From an uncultured Anaerolineaceae bacterium (GTDB lineage: Bacteria; Chloroflexota; Anaerolineae; Anaerolineales; Anaerolineaceae), in assembly GCA_937890875.1 (NCBI GenBank), contig CALAEB010000245.1, forward strand, positions 1 to 9,320: a stretch of DNA of 9,320 bases, written 5' to 3'. Below the pieces are notes generated by a model. The model saw only the letters and a list, made by a program, of their open reading frames with translations, was not told where the DNA came from and ran no database searches. Made by a program: the position numbers and the translations under genes. Positions 1 through 6,246 of this stretch are shown piece by piece; the first letter of the stretch is position 1, and every line of letters starts with the position of its first letter.

Positions 1-526
1 GCGGATTGGCATACTCCCCGGCGCAATTCCGGCACAGCCGGAAGTTTTTCATGGGGGTGTTCGGCCGGTCGTAAGGTATTTTTTCAATGATGGAAAAGCG
101 CGGGCCGCAGTTGGTGCAGTTGGTGAATGGATAATGAAAACGGCGCTCAGCCGGGTCCAGAATTTCCTTCCGGCAGTCGGCACAGATTGCCAGATCCGGC
201 GAAACCGGCAGAAAATCGGCCGGGTCATCCTGACTGGCGAGAATTTTGAAGCCGGTGACGATCTGAAACGGGATCTCCGCGCATTCGATTTGATCGATCT
301 TCGCCTGCGGCGGCGGGGCAGAACGCAGCATGCCGTCAAAGGCGGCCAGCGCTGCCGGGCTGCCGAAAAGGTGGATGCGGACGCCGTCCGCGCTGTTGGA
401 GACATCGCCGCTCAGCCGGTTGGCGGTGGCGATCCGGTAAACGAACGGGCGGAATCCGACCCCCTGCACAATTCCGGAAATATGATATTGCCGGCCTTTG
501 TGATTGGCTTCGGAAAGCTCACCCAT
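1..526 (-). CDS. hypF: Carbamoyltransferase HypF, N-terminal part (runs off the window)
   Basis: HypF takes carbamoyl phosphate and makes the carbamoyl group that becomes the CN ligands of [NiFe]-hydrogenase, working with HypE in the cytoplasm. The 175 complete codons start with an acylphosphatase domain (about residues 12-100) containing GIVQGVGFRPFVYRIA, with the expected catalytic Arg26 and Asn44. The HypF zinc-finger pairs follow: CADC (Cys115, Cys118), NCTNCGPRFSIIE (Cys137, Cys140) and LCRNC (Cys165, Cys168). The signature YDRPNTPMKNF lies between the last two pairs. The YrdC-like and Kae1-like domains lie outside the window. The ATG at 526 is chosen because it leaves only about a dozen residues before the acylphosphatase core. 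A GGAG lies 12 nt upstream, which is rather far. The gene is divergent from hisS. The presence of HypF implies that the organism makes a [NiFe]-hydrogenase, but no hydrogenase gene is visible here. Confidence 0.95.
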   Translation of the reverse strand, partial: MGELSEANHKGRQYHISGIVQGVGFRPFVYRIATANRLSGDVSNSADGVRIHLFGSPAALAAFDGMLRSAPPPQAKIDQIECAEIPFQIVTGFKILASQDDPADFLPVSPDLAICADCRKEILDPAERRFHYPFTNCTNCGPRFSIIEKIPYDRPNTPMKNFRLCRNCAGEYANP

Positions 527-596
527 GCTGGTATTATACTCCAAACACGGGTACAATTCTTGTCGCGGAAAGCGGTACGAAACATGGGAAGGATTC

Positions 597-647
597 TCTG
601 TTGTTTTTCTGTTTTTGCGCTTCGCGCAAAAACAGAAAAACAACAGA
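597..647. repeat. Perfect 24-bp inverted repeat, 3-nt loop
   Basis: The left arm (597-620) and right arm (624-647) are exactly complementary, with TTC as the loop. The GCGC core at the loop is flanked by T-tracts on the 5' arm and A-tracts on the 3' arm. That is the opposite polarity to an intrinsic terminator, and neither strand continues into a T-run. It lies between divergent hypF and hisS, ending 64 nt before the hisS start codon. It would therefore be in the hisS leader, or in the promoter zone, if the promoter lies upstream. Confidence 0.9.
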
Positions 648-711
648 CTTTCTCTCCTTGAAAAAATTCATGATAACCGGCAGCGATCCTGCCGTGATGG
701 GAGATTTTTAC

Positions 712-1980
712 ATGAGAGAAATTGTGCAGCGTGTCAAAGGGACGAGGGACTTTTATCCGGAGGAAATGGCTTTCCGGACCTGGCTTTATGGACAGATCCG
801 CATTGTCTCGGAGCGATTCGGTTATCAGGAGTTTGACGCGCCGTTTCTTGAAAAACTGGAGCTCTACGCCGCCAAATCCGGTGAGGAGTTGGTTAAGGAA
901 CAGGCCTTTGTGTTCACGGATCGCGGCGGTTCAGAGGTATCCCTGCGTCCGGAACTGACGCCTTCCCTGGCCCGGATGGTCGCCCAGCGTCAGAAAGAGC
1001 TGGTTTATCCGCTGCGCTTATGGTCCTTCGGCCCTTTCTGGCGCTATGAGCAGCCGCAAAAGGGGCGCACGCGCGAATTCTTCCAATGGAATATCGATCT
1101 GATCGGCGCGGCCGGTCATCAGGCGGATGCCGAGCTGCTCTCCATTTGCGCGGATTTTTTCCGTCAGGTGGGCCTGACGCCGCAGCAGGTGCGCATCAAC
1201 GTGAACAATCGCCGGCTGATGGACGCCCAATTGCAGAAGATCGGCGTCAGTGAGGCCCTGAAACCGCTGGTGTTCCGCATGATCGACCGGCGGGATAAGC
1301 TGCGGGTGGATGCCTGGCGGACTTATGGGCTGGAACAGGGATTGACGGATAAGAGCATCGATTTACTGGTTGCGCTGCTGGACGATAAAACGCTGTGGAA
1401 AGCATCTCCGGAGCTGACGGAAATTTTCGCGATTTTGGACCGCATGGGGTATGCGGACTATTTTGAATTTGATCCGCAGGTGATCCGCGGGCTGCTGTAT
1501 TATACAGGCACGGTGTTTGAGGCGCGGGACGCGGCACGGGACGGCCGGGCTTTGTTGGGCGGCGGCCGCTATGAGAATCTGGTGGGCGATGTGGGCGGCG
1601 ATCCGCTTCCGGGGGTCGGCTTCGCCATGGGCGATGTGATGATCCAGGTCGCGCTGGAGAAATACAATTTGCTGCCGGATCTGGCGGTGCAGCCGGCGCG
1701 GATCGTGGTGACCTGTTTTGACGCGGATTCGCTGGCGGAATCCTATGCGACGGCCGCGGAAATCCGCGCTGCCGGGCTGAATACGATCTGTTATCCGGAA
1801 GCCGTGAAGCTGGATAAACAGTTGAAATACGCGAATCGGATTGGGGCCAAATTTGTAGTGATTGCCGGTCCGGACGAAGTGGCGGCGGGAAAGATCACGG
1901 TCAAAGATCTAGAAGCGCGCACGCAGACGACGGTGGAGCGCGGACAGCTGACGGCATTTTTGCGGTCCGCCGGTGCCTGA
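712..1980 (+). CDS. hisS: Histidyl-tRNA synthetase (HisRS)
   Basis: Class II synthetase that charges tRNA-His with histidine in the cytoplasm. The 422 residues match the usual bacterial length. Seen in order: VKGTRDFYP near the N-terminus (8-16), motif 2 (FWRYEQPQKGRTREFFQW, about 109-126), the HisA motif with its catalytic Arg (RGLLYYTGTVFEA, from Arg259), LGGGRYENLVG (282-292), and a C-terminal anticodon-binding domain (about 328-415). The HisA motifs and the C-terminal domain argue against the paralogue HisZ. The ATG at 712 is chosen over upstream in-frame starts because GGGAG lies 8 nt before it and the protein then begins like family members. Motif 3 reads GVGFAMGDVM, so the usual Glu-Arg after GFAMG is missing (see findings). 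The gene stands alone, divergent from hypF. Confidence 0.96.
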   Translation: MREIVQRVKGTRDFYPEEMAFRTWLYGQIRIVSERFGYQEFDAPFLEKLELYAAKSGEELVKEQAFVFTDRGGSEVSLRPELTPSLARMVAQRQKELVYPLRLWSFGPFWRYEQPQKGRTREFFQWNIDLIGAAGHQADAELLSICADFFRQVGLTPQQVRINVNNRRLMDAQLQKIGVSEALKPLVFRMIDRRDKLRVDAWRTYGLEQGLTDKSIDLLVALLDDKTLWKASPELTEIFAILDRMGYADYFEFDPQVIRGLLYYTGTVFEARDAARDGRALLGGGRYENLVGDVGGDPLPGVGFAMGDVMIQVALEKYNLLPDLAVQPARIVVTCFDADSLAESYATAAEIRAAGLNTICYPEAVKLDKQLKYANRIGAKFVVIAGPDEVAAGKITVKDLEARTQTTVERGQLTAFLRSAGA

Positions 1981-1994
1981 GTCCCGGTTTTCTT

Positions 1995-2012
1995 TTCCCG
2001 CATTGGCGGGAA
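1995..2012 (+). other. Short hairpin after hisS
   Basis: Seven-bp perfect stem TTCCCGC/GCGGGAA with an ATTG loop, starting 15 nt after the hisS stop. No T-run follows, so it is at best a weak terminator or an RNA-end stabiliser. Confidence 0.35.
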
Positions 2013-2033
2013 GCGCGGAAACGGTGGTATACT
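2003..2033 (+). promoter_or_regulatory. Candidate promoter of tRNA-Arg
   Basis: TATACT (2028-2033) is preceded by TGG, giving an extended -10. TTGGCG (2003-2008) is a possible -35, but the 19-nt spacer is long. Initiation near 2040 would leave about 39 nt before the mature tRNA. The candidate -35 overlaps the hairpin downstream of hisS. Confidence 0.4.
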
Positions 2034-2078
2034 ATATGCGATCAACAGCGGAAGTGAAACACTTGCCGGCTGTTTAAT

Positions 2079-2151
2079 GCCCTCGTAGCTCAATGGACAG
2101 AGTCGTTGACTTCGAATCAAAAGGTTGCAGGTTCGAGTCCTGCCGGGGGCG
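2079..2151 (+). tRNA. tRNA-Arg, anticodon UCG
   Basis: A full cloverleaf can be drawn. The acceptor stem is GCCCTCG/CGGGGGC with one G-T wobble, and the discriminator is G2151. The D arm is GCTC/GAGT, and the anticodon loop is CTTCGAA with TCG at 2112-2114. The variable loop is 5 nt (2122-2126). The T arm is GCAGG/CCTGC around the loop TTCGAGT. UCG reads CGA and other CGN arginine codons. The 3' CCA is not encoded, so it must be added enzymatically. Two slight oddities are C at position 26 and a G-A mismatch at the first pair of the anticodon stem. The rest is regular, and I take it as functional. Confidence 0.95.
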
Positions 2152-2249
2152 CAATCCAATTTGCGCAGTGATGGCTGAGGGATATACTCATAGAATCCGG
2201 GGCTGGCCTTGAACCGGTGTGGGTTTTATTTAATCGAAGCCCAAAATAA

Positions 2250-2768
2250 TTATAGATAACGTCTTACCTGGCGCATGTACGCTATGTATTCATCTCCAAA
2301 TTCCTGGATGCACCACCGCTCTTCTGCCAGGATGATCCAGTGGGCCGAGACCTGAAAAACGAGCAGGCACACCAACAATGCCATGGGGCGGGTGAGCAGC
2401 ATGTAGCCCAGGAAAATCAGGAAATACGCAATGTACATCGGATTGCGTGAAAAGCGATAACATCCCTCGCGGCTGATGCCGTTTCCGGCTGGCCTCGCAA
2501 AATCCACCATGGCCACGATACATAACAGCGTACCCAGGCCATACACCGTCAGACCGGCAGAAAACCAGCCTGTGCCGGGTTGGATTTTCAGGAAACAAAG
2601 ATAAACAAAGAAGAAAATATTCGAGATCTGATAGAGCCAGTACGGTATTTTTTCGCTTCCGGCTACCGGAGCGAAAAAAGCTGCGTGCCGGATCGCATTT
2701 TTGTCTATCAGGGACAAAAGCCCAAATCTGATCAGGATAAATGGTATCAGTAATACAAAACCGTTCAT
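2250..2768 (-). CDS. Membrane methyltransferase, isoprenylcysteine/phospholipid methyltransferase-like
   Basis: A 172-residue integral membrane protein with about five hydrophobic segments (roughly residues 3-20, 42-62, 70-90, 110-124 and 127-147). The C-terminal half carries the ICMT/PEMT signature: GCYRFSRNPMY (102-112), then after the last membrane segment EER (149-151) and EFGDEYIAYMRQVRRYL to the end. In this family these elements bind S-adenosylmethionine at the membrane face. The substrate cannot be read from sequence: bacterial members methylate varied small lipids or thiols, and protein isoprenylcysteine is unlikely in a bacterium. The ATG at 2768 has only a poor ribosome-binding site. 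The gene is divergent from the MBL-fold gene and shares a 131-bp intergenic region with it. It converges on the tRNA gene. Confidence 0.85.
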   Translation of the reverse strand: MNGFVLLIPFILIRFGLLSLIDKNAIRHAAFFAPVAGSEKIPYWLYQISNIFFFVYLCFLKIQPGTGWFSAGLTVYGLGTLLCIVAMVDFARPAGNGISREGCYRFSRNPMYIAYFLIFLGYMLLTRPMALLVCLLVFQVSAHWIILAEERWCIQEFGDEYIAYMRQVRRYL

Positions 2769-2808
2769 TTCAATTCTTTGTCATTTATAACATTTTATCA
2801 AGTCTTTT

Positions 2809-2841
2809 TCGCAATAACGCCAGATTTTTTTGTTATCGCGA
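2809..2841. promoter_or_regulatory. Imperfect dyad between the divergent methyltransferase and MBL genes
   Basis: TCGCAATAAC (2809-2818) and GTTATCGCGA (2832-2841) are inverted repeats with one mismatch and a 13-nt AT-rich spacer. On the minus strand one arm contains TTGCGA, a possible -35 for the methyltransferase. The position suits an operator shared by two divergent genes. Confidence 0.4.
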
Positions 2842-2899
2842 TTTGCCTCCATTTGAGTTCCGATGATGATATGATTACCGAAAAAAACAGGGGTTTACC

Positions 2900-3613
2900 T
2901 TGGAAATAAAAATTAGCAGTATTGGCAGTTATATGGTGCAAAATTATTTGCTTGACACACCGGAGGGGATCATTGCGATTGATACGGGATATCCAGGCGG
3001 TGCGGACAAGTTTATCCGGCGTTTTGTGAAAAAGGCTCCGCTTTCAAGGCTCAAGTACATTTTTCTGACCCATCACCATGACGACCATTCCGGGTTCTTA
3101 AATGACTTGCTTGCTGTGACGGACGCAAAAGTTATTCTTCATCCGTTGGCGGTTCAGTATTTGAAGGCCGGAAAAAGCAACGAACCGCCCGGAAGCGGCT
3201 ATTCCTCATGGCCCGCCTCGTTGTTCAGCAAAGTAAAAAAAGATTTTTCGTTCCCGCCGGTTCAGCTTGGAGACCGGGGTGTGGTTATCGAAAGCGAAGC
3301 AGCGCAGTTTTTTGAAGATTTAGGATTGCCGGTCCGCATCCTGTTTTTGCCCGGGCATACGGATGATTCCATCGGACTGTTCCTGACGGAAACCGGACAG
3401 CTTTTCTGCGGTGATGCCGCGATGAACGCCGTGATCAGTGTTGCCCGGCACACGATTTGGATCGAAGATGCGGAAGCGTTCGGTCGGTCATGGGATAAAA
3501 TGCTGGCGTTGAACCCGAAAAAAATTTATCCTTCGCATGGTACGCCTTTCTCTCCCAAGGATTTAGTAAAGTACAGGCACTACATGGACGGACGGACACT
3601 GATCCATCCGTAG
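2900..3613 (+). CDS. MBL-fold metallohydrolase
   Basis: A 237-residue soluble protein of the metallo-beta-lactamase fold, about the usual length for single-domain members. Metal ligands are visible in the expected order: THHHDDH (57-63), His153 in LPGHTDDS, Asp172 in FCGDAAMN, and His213 in YPSHGTPF. This is the generic dinuclear-zinc hydrolase pattern shared by glyoxalase II-like, lactonase-like and related hydrolases. The substrate cannot be assigned. The start is a TTG at 2900, supported by AGGGG 6 nt upstream (2889-2893). The frame opens straight into the first beta-strand (EIKISSIGSYMVQNYLLD), so no better start exists. It ends facing the radical SAM gene. Confidence 0.93.
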   Translation: MEIKISSIGSYMVQNYLLDTPEGIIAIDTGYPGGADKFIRRFVKKAPLSRLKYIFLTHHHDDHSGFLNDLLAVTDAKVILHPLAVQYLKAGKSNEPPGSGYSSWPASLFSKVKKDFSFPPVQLGDRGVVIESEAAQFFEDLGLPVRILFLPGHTDDSIGLFLTETGQLFCGDAAMNAVISVARHTIWIEDAEAFGRSWDKMLALNPKKIYPSHGTPFSPKDLVKYRHYMDGRTLIHP

Positions 3614-3644
3614 GGAGTTTCAGGCCGGTACACTGACCCTATTT

Positions 3645-3747
3645 GGTTAAAGTGTCAAAAATCAAATTGTTGAAAGAGAAGACAGGAACAATAAACAATT
3701 CCTTTGGAAAAATTTTACCCTTTTGACATCCTGAGCATATTTTAACC
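3645..3747. repeat. Nested inverted repeats in the convergent intergenic region
   Basis: Three concentric inverted repeats: GGTTAAA (3645-3651) with TTTAACC (3741-3747); TGTCAAAA (3653-3660) with TTTTGACA (3721-3728); and AATTGTT (3665-3671) with AACAATT (3694-3700). The left outer arms are nearly contiguous, but 12 nt separate the right ones. The stretch is AT-rich and has no convincing ORF. It could be a structured RNA end or a degenerate mobile-element remnant. Confidence 0.6.
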
Positions 3748-3749
3748 TG

Positions 3750-4613
3750 CTAAAAGAGCGCCAATTGGCGCTCTTTCGTTTCAAAGCGGCTCAGGTAGTC
3801 AAACACTGCGTCTGTCTCGCAGAGGATTCCGTGTCTCCGGCATTCATCGGAAAAAATCGTCATGAGCCGGGGCTGATTCGGGCTGGTGCAGACGTAGGCG
3901 TTCCCGTAGCGGCGGATATACCGTTCTTTCAGTCCGGGAAAGTGACGGTCCAGCATTCGATAGTAGTATTCCCGATTGCCTTCCCGTAAGGTCATCCCAA
4001 AACCGAAGCACAGGATTCCCCGCACCTCCGCCCGGACGCAGTAGTCCAGGATGCCGCGCAGGTTTCCCTCGGTATCGTTGATGAACGGCAGAATGGGTGA
4101 TAACCAGACAACCGTCGGGATTCCCGCGTCACACATCGTCTCGAGCACTTTGAAGCGTTCAAAAGTCGTCGACACATTCGGTTCAAGCTTCCGGCACAGA
4201 TCTTCGTCAAAAGTCGTCAGCGTCATCTGCACCACGCATTTGGTCCGCGCGTTGATTCGCTGCAGAATGTCCAAATCCCGCAGGATCCAGGAGGATTTTG
4301 TCAGAATGGACAGGCCGAAGCCGAATTTCTCGATCAATTCCAGGCACTGGCGGGGGATTTGAAGTTCCTCTTCCAGATGGATATAGGGGTCGCACATGGA
4401 CCCGGTGGCGATCATGCCGGGCTTTCTTTTGCGGCTCAATTCCGCTTCCAGCATTTGCGGCGCGTTCCGCTTGACCTCGATGTCCTCAAAATCATGCGTC
4501 ATCTGGTAACAGCAGCTGCGGCTGTCGCAATAAATACAGCCGTGGCTGCAGCCGCGGTACAGGTTGATACCGTTTTGCTGTGAGAGGATGGTCTTGTATT
4601 CCGCAAAATGCAT
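3750..4613 (-). CDS. SPL-family radical SAM protein
   Basis: A 287-residue radical S-adenosylmethionine enzyme. The [4Fe-4S] motif CxxxCxxC is in GCSHGCIYCDSR (Cys22, Cys26, Cys29). Further signatures match the spore-photoproduct-lyase-like (SplB-like) group: ATGSMCDPYIHLEE (69-82) and LTKSSWILRDLDIL (104-117). Most members of this family are not true DNA repair lyases and have no known substrate, so I do not call it splB. Extra cysteines (Cys34, Cys35) follow the cluster motif. The ATG at 4613 has AGGG (4621-4624) 7 nt upstream. This ribosome-binding site overlaps the stop codon of the preceding GNAT gene, which ends 9 nt before this start. The two are therefore almost certainly co-transcribed and probably translationally coupled. 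The last codons lie inside the terminator-like palindrome. Confidence 0.92.
   Translation of the reverse strand: MHFAEYKTILSQQNGINLYRGCSHGCIYCDSRSCCYQMTHDFEDIEVKRNAPQMLEAELSRKRKPGMIATGSMCDPYIHLEEELQIPRQCLELIEKFGFGLSILTKSSWILRDLDILQRINARTKCVVQMTLTTFDEDLCRKLEPNVSTTFERFKVLETMCDAGIPTVVWLSPILPFINDTEGNLRGILDYCVRAEVRGILCFGFGMTLREGNREYYYRMLDRHFPGLKERYIRRYGNAYVCTSPNQPRLMTIFSDECRRHGILCETDAVFDYLSRFETKERQLALF
3753..3776. terminator. Palindromic hairpin, likely bidirectional terminator
   Basis: A perfect palindrome, AAAGAGCGCC-AATT-GGCGCTCTTT, between two converging genes. It overlaps the last seven codons of the minus-strand radical SAM gene, whose stop lies at 3750-3752. The A-rich start and T-rich end suit an intrinsic terminator in both directions, though the T-runs are short: TTTCGTTT on plus and TTTT on minus. 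Confidence 0.65.
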
Positions 4614-4622
4614 GAAGCTGCC

Positions 4623-5369
4623 CTATTTAAGAATAAGCTTTTTCAGATATCCCGCATCCAGCAAATGAACGCCTGCAAACCTGCCTTTGTAGAACGCGGC
4701 CCAATTGTTGAAGATACAGGGCAAGTGTTTGGCTTTTTCCAGCGAATCGACCGGAATCAACTGAAGGGGAATTGCGTTTTCAATGCAGTATGTCTGCACC
4801 TGTTCGATGCAGTTCGGAATGTACGGACACTGCTTCCCATAATAGATCGTCAGCCTTTCGTCGTCGATGCGCTGCCGCTTCGCTTCATCGGCGAAAGAAG
4901 GCCGGCTGCCGTCAAAGGAAAGTGCCAGCAGTTCATAGTCATCGATGCTGTCGACCGGTTCAAACCCGTATTTCAGCATAAACTTTTTGTCGGAGAGAAA
5001 AGGCAGCTTCTTTTTGGAACTGAGCACGCAGATACCGGATTTGCCGCGCGCTTTTGCGTCGGCGATACAATATTCGAGCAGTTCACGGCCGTATCCTTTT
5101 CCTTTGAAGCTGCCGGAAACCCACAGGCAATAGATGTACAGGTAGTTACCCCCGGTGACGGGGACCCAGGCTGTTTCCAGCGGCGCGTACTCGATAAAAA
5201 CTTTGCCTTTTGCGTCAAGTTTCCGGAAGATGTGACCCTCCGGGAAGCGCGCTGCCAGCCAGGCCCGTTTCACTCCGACGCCGGGCTGGTGCTTTTTATC
5301 AGCGATGGCGCAGCACAGATGTTCGCTCGCAACGTTCTCTGCTGTGATATTGATATATTGGCCGCTCAT
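4623..5369 (-). CDS. GNAT N-acetyltransferase with C-terminal YoaP-like domain
   Basis: A 248-residue two-domain protein. Residues about 5-150 form a GNAT acetyltransferase domain. The acetyl-CoA loop is FKGKGYGRELLEYC (88-101), a KxxGxG version of the family's Q/RxxGxG/A motif, followed by YGFEPVD near 134-140. Residues about 172-248 match the YoaP-like domain, a thioredoxin-like fold often fused to GNAT domains, beginning LTIYYGKQCPYIPNC with Cys181 and Cys187. The acceptor substrate is unknown. The frame stays open upstream to an ATG at 5528, but 5369 is chosen because AAGGAGG lies just upstream at good spacing, and the added 53 residues would cover the promoter and dyad and resemble nothing known. 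It is the first gene of an operon with the SPL-family radical SAM gene. Confidence 0.92.
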   Translation of the reverse strand: MSGQYINITAENVASEHLCCAIADKKHQPGVGVKRAWLAARFPEGHIFRKLDAKGKVFIEYAPLETAWVPVTGGNYLYIYCLWVSGSFKGKGYGRELLEYCIADAKARGKSGICVLSSKKKLPFLSDKKFMLKYGFEPVDSIDDYELLALSFDGSRPSFADEAKRQRIDDERLTIYYGKQCPYIPNCIEQVQTYCIENAIPLQLIPVDSLEKAKHLPCIFNNWAAFYKGRFAGVHLLDAGYLKKLILK

Positions 5370-5394
5370 AACCAGATCCTCCTTTCGGTTGCTC

Positions 5395-5423
5395 TCTATA
5401 GAATACACGGTTGAATATGACAA
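5395..5423 (-). promoter_or_regulatory. Promoter of the GNAT-radical SAM operon
   Basis: On the minus strand TTGTCA (5423-5418), a 17-nt spacer, then TATAGA (5400-5395) form a sigma-70-like promoter just upstream of the strong ribosome-binding site of the GNAT gene. The -35 lies inside the 30-bp dyad. Confidence 0.6.
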
Positions 5424-5440
5424 CAGAATGTCATGTTCAA
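5411..5440. promoter_or_regulatory. 30-bp operator-like dyad
   Basis: TTGAATATGACA and TGTCATGTTCAA are 12-bp inverted arms with one mismatch around the 6-nt spacer ACAGAA. The dyad covers the predicted -35 and most of the spacer-proximal side of the operon promoter, where a bound repressor would block RNA polymerase. Confidence 0.6.
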
Positions 5441-5456
5441 GATTTCGCTTTTCTTC

Positions 5457-5503
5457 GCAGCAACCCGCGAACTTTAAATCATAGGCTGTCGGGTTGAAGC
5501 TGC
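5457..5503. other. Imperfect long-loop hairpin between yjbQ and the GNAT gene
   Basis: GCAGC-AACCCG (5457-5467) pairs with CGGGTT-GAA-GCTGC (5490-5503), giving 11 bp with a 3-nt bulge and a 22-nt loop. No T-run follows on the minus strand, so termination of yjbQ here is doubtful. Confidence 0.35.
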
Positions 5504-5552
5504 GGGGCTTATCAGGAATGGAAGGCATACGGAGCGCAATCGATGAAAAGAT

Positions 5553-5942
5553 TTACATCACCCGGATATAGAATTTGCGCTGCCTCGGCGGGTCGAATTC
5601 GCAGAAGTAAACACCCTGCCAGGTGCCGAGGAGGGACCTGCCGGCTTGAATGAGGATCGTGACACTGGAGCCGATACAACTCGCTTTCAGGTGTGCCTGT
5701 GAATTGCCCTCCATATGGCGGAATTCCGCACGGTCGGGAAACGCTTTTTCCAGACCGATCAGCAGATCATGCACCACATCGGGGTCCGCATTTTCATTAA
5801 TCGTTATCCCGGCTGTGGTGTGCGGGCAAAAAACCACGCACAGTCCGTCGGTTACGCCGCTTTTTATCACGGCATCCCGGACCTGCGCGGTGATGTCATA
5901 AAAGTCCGCTTGCGGGGTGCGCAGCGAATATTCATAGAGCAT
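5553..5942 (-). CDS. yjbQ: YjbQ family protein (UPF0047)
   Basis: A 129-residue protein that is full length for the YjbQ/UPF0047 family. Family signatures are complete: CPHTTAGITINENADPDV (44-61), HMEGNSQAHLKASCIGSS (76-93) and LGTWQGVYFCEFDPPRQR (105-122). The conserved His and Glu/Asp residues in the first two blocks form the family's metal-binding pocket. Some members show weak thiamine-phosphate synthase activity, and databases call it 'secondary thiamine-phosphate synthase', but the physiological role is unsettled. The ATG at 5942 has GGAG 9 nt upstream (5952-5955). The gap of 183 bp to the GNAT gene, which has its own promoter, suggests yjbQ is a separate transcription unit. Confidence 0.93.
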   Translation of the reverse strand: MLYEYSLRTPQADFYDITAQVRDAVIKSGVTDGLCVVFCPHTTAGITINENADPDVVHDLLIGLEKAFPDRAEFRHMEGNSQAHLKASCIGSSVTILIQAGRSLLGTWQGVYFCEFDPPRQRKFYIRVM

Positions 5943-6246
5943 GTTTCATTTCTCCAATTGTCTTGTTGTCCATGTATTTTTTCCCGTTCGGAACCTGCTT
6001 TATGAAATCCGCGTCTCAGCTCTCGATATATACCGATATTTCTATTTTAATTTAGAAAATTGCGGATTATTAGCAAAATATTCTTCACTGGGCCAAAAAA
6101 CGCAAGGCAAAAATAACGATCGCGTAAATTGTATCGTATATCCGGTTTCAAATAAAAAGTTTCGAATTAAAAGGACTTCCGGTTTGGGCCCGCAGGGGAA
6201 TTGCAGACAAAGAGATGGTTAAGATAATGAGGAAAACGATCTATAG
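5943..6246. other. AT-rich non-coding stretch upstream of yjbQ
   Basis: No coding signature is seen on either strand. It should contain the yjbQ promoter. TATATA-like -10 candidates exist on the minus strand near 6025-6035, but no convincing -35 goes with them. Confidence 0.4.

Noticed and set aside
134..661. 175-codon open frame on the plus strand
   Set aside because: It is antisense to hypF, whose motifs are unmistakable, and runs through the hairpin. No protein family resemblance.
601..711. Upstream extension of hisS to an earlier ATG
   Set aside because: The extra 37 residues begin inside the perfect hairpin, have no ribosome-binding site and do not resemble HisRS. ATG 712 has a good GGGAG.
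1791..2159. 122-codon minus-strand frame over the hisS end and the tRNA
   Set aside because: Its first residues (GRTRTCNLLIRSQ) are the antisense translation of the tRNA-Arg gene, a common false ORF.
2221..2242. Hairpin GGGTTT/AAGCCC between tRNA-Arg and the methyltransferase gene
   Set aside because: Six weak pairs with a wobble and no T-run on either exit side. Not supportable as a terminator.
4608..5414. 268-codon plus-strand frame
   Set aside because: Antisense shadow of the GNAT-YoaP gene, which has domain motifs and a strong ribosome-binding site.
5370..5528. Upstream in-frame extension of the GNAT gene to ATG 5528
   Set aside because: It covers the promoter and dyad, has no ribosome-binding site, and the family begins at ATG 5369.
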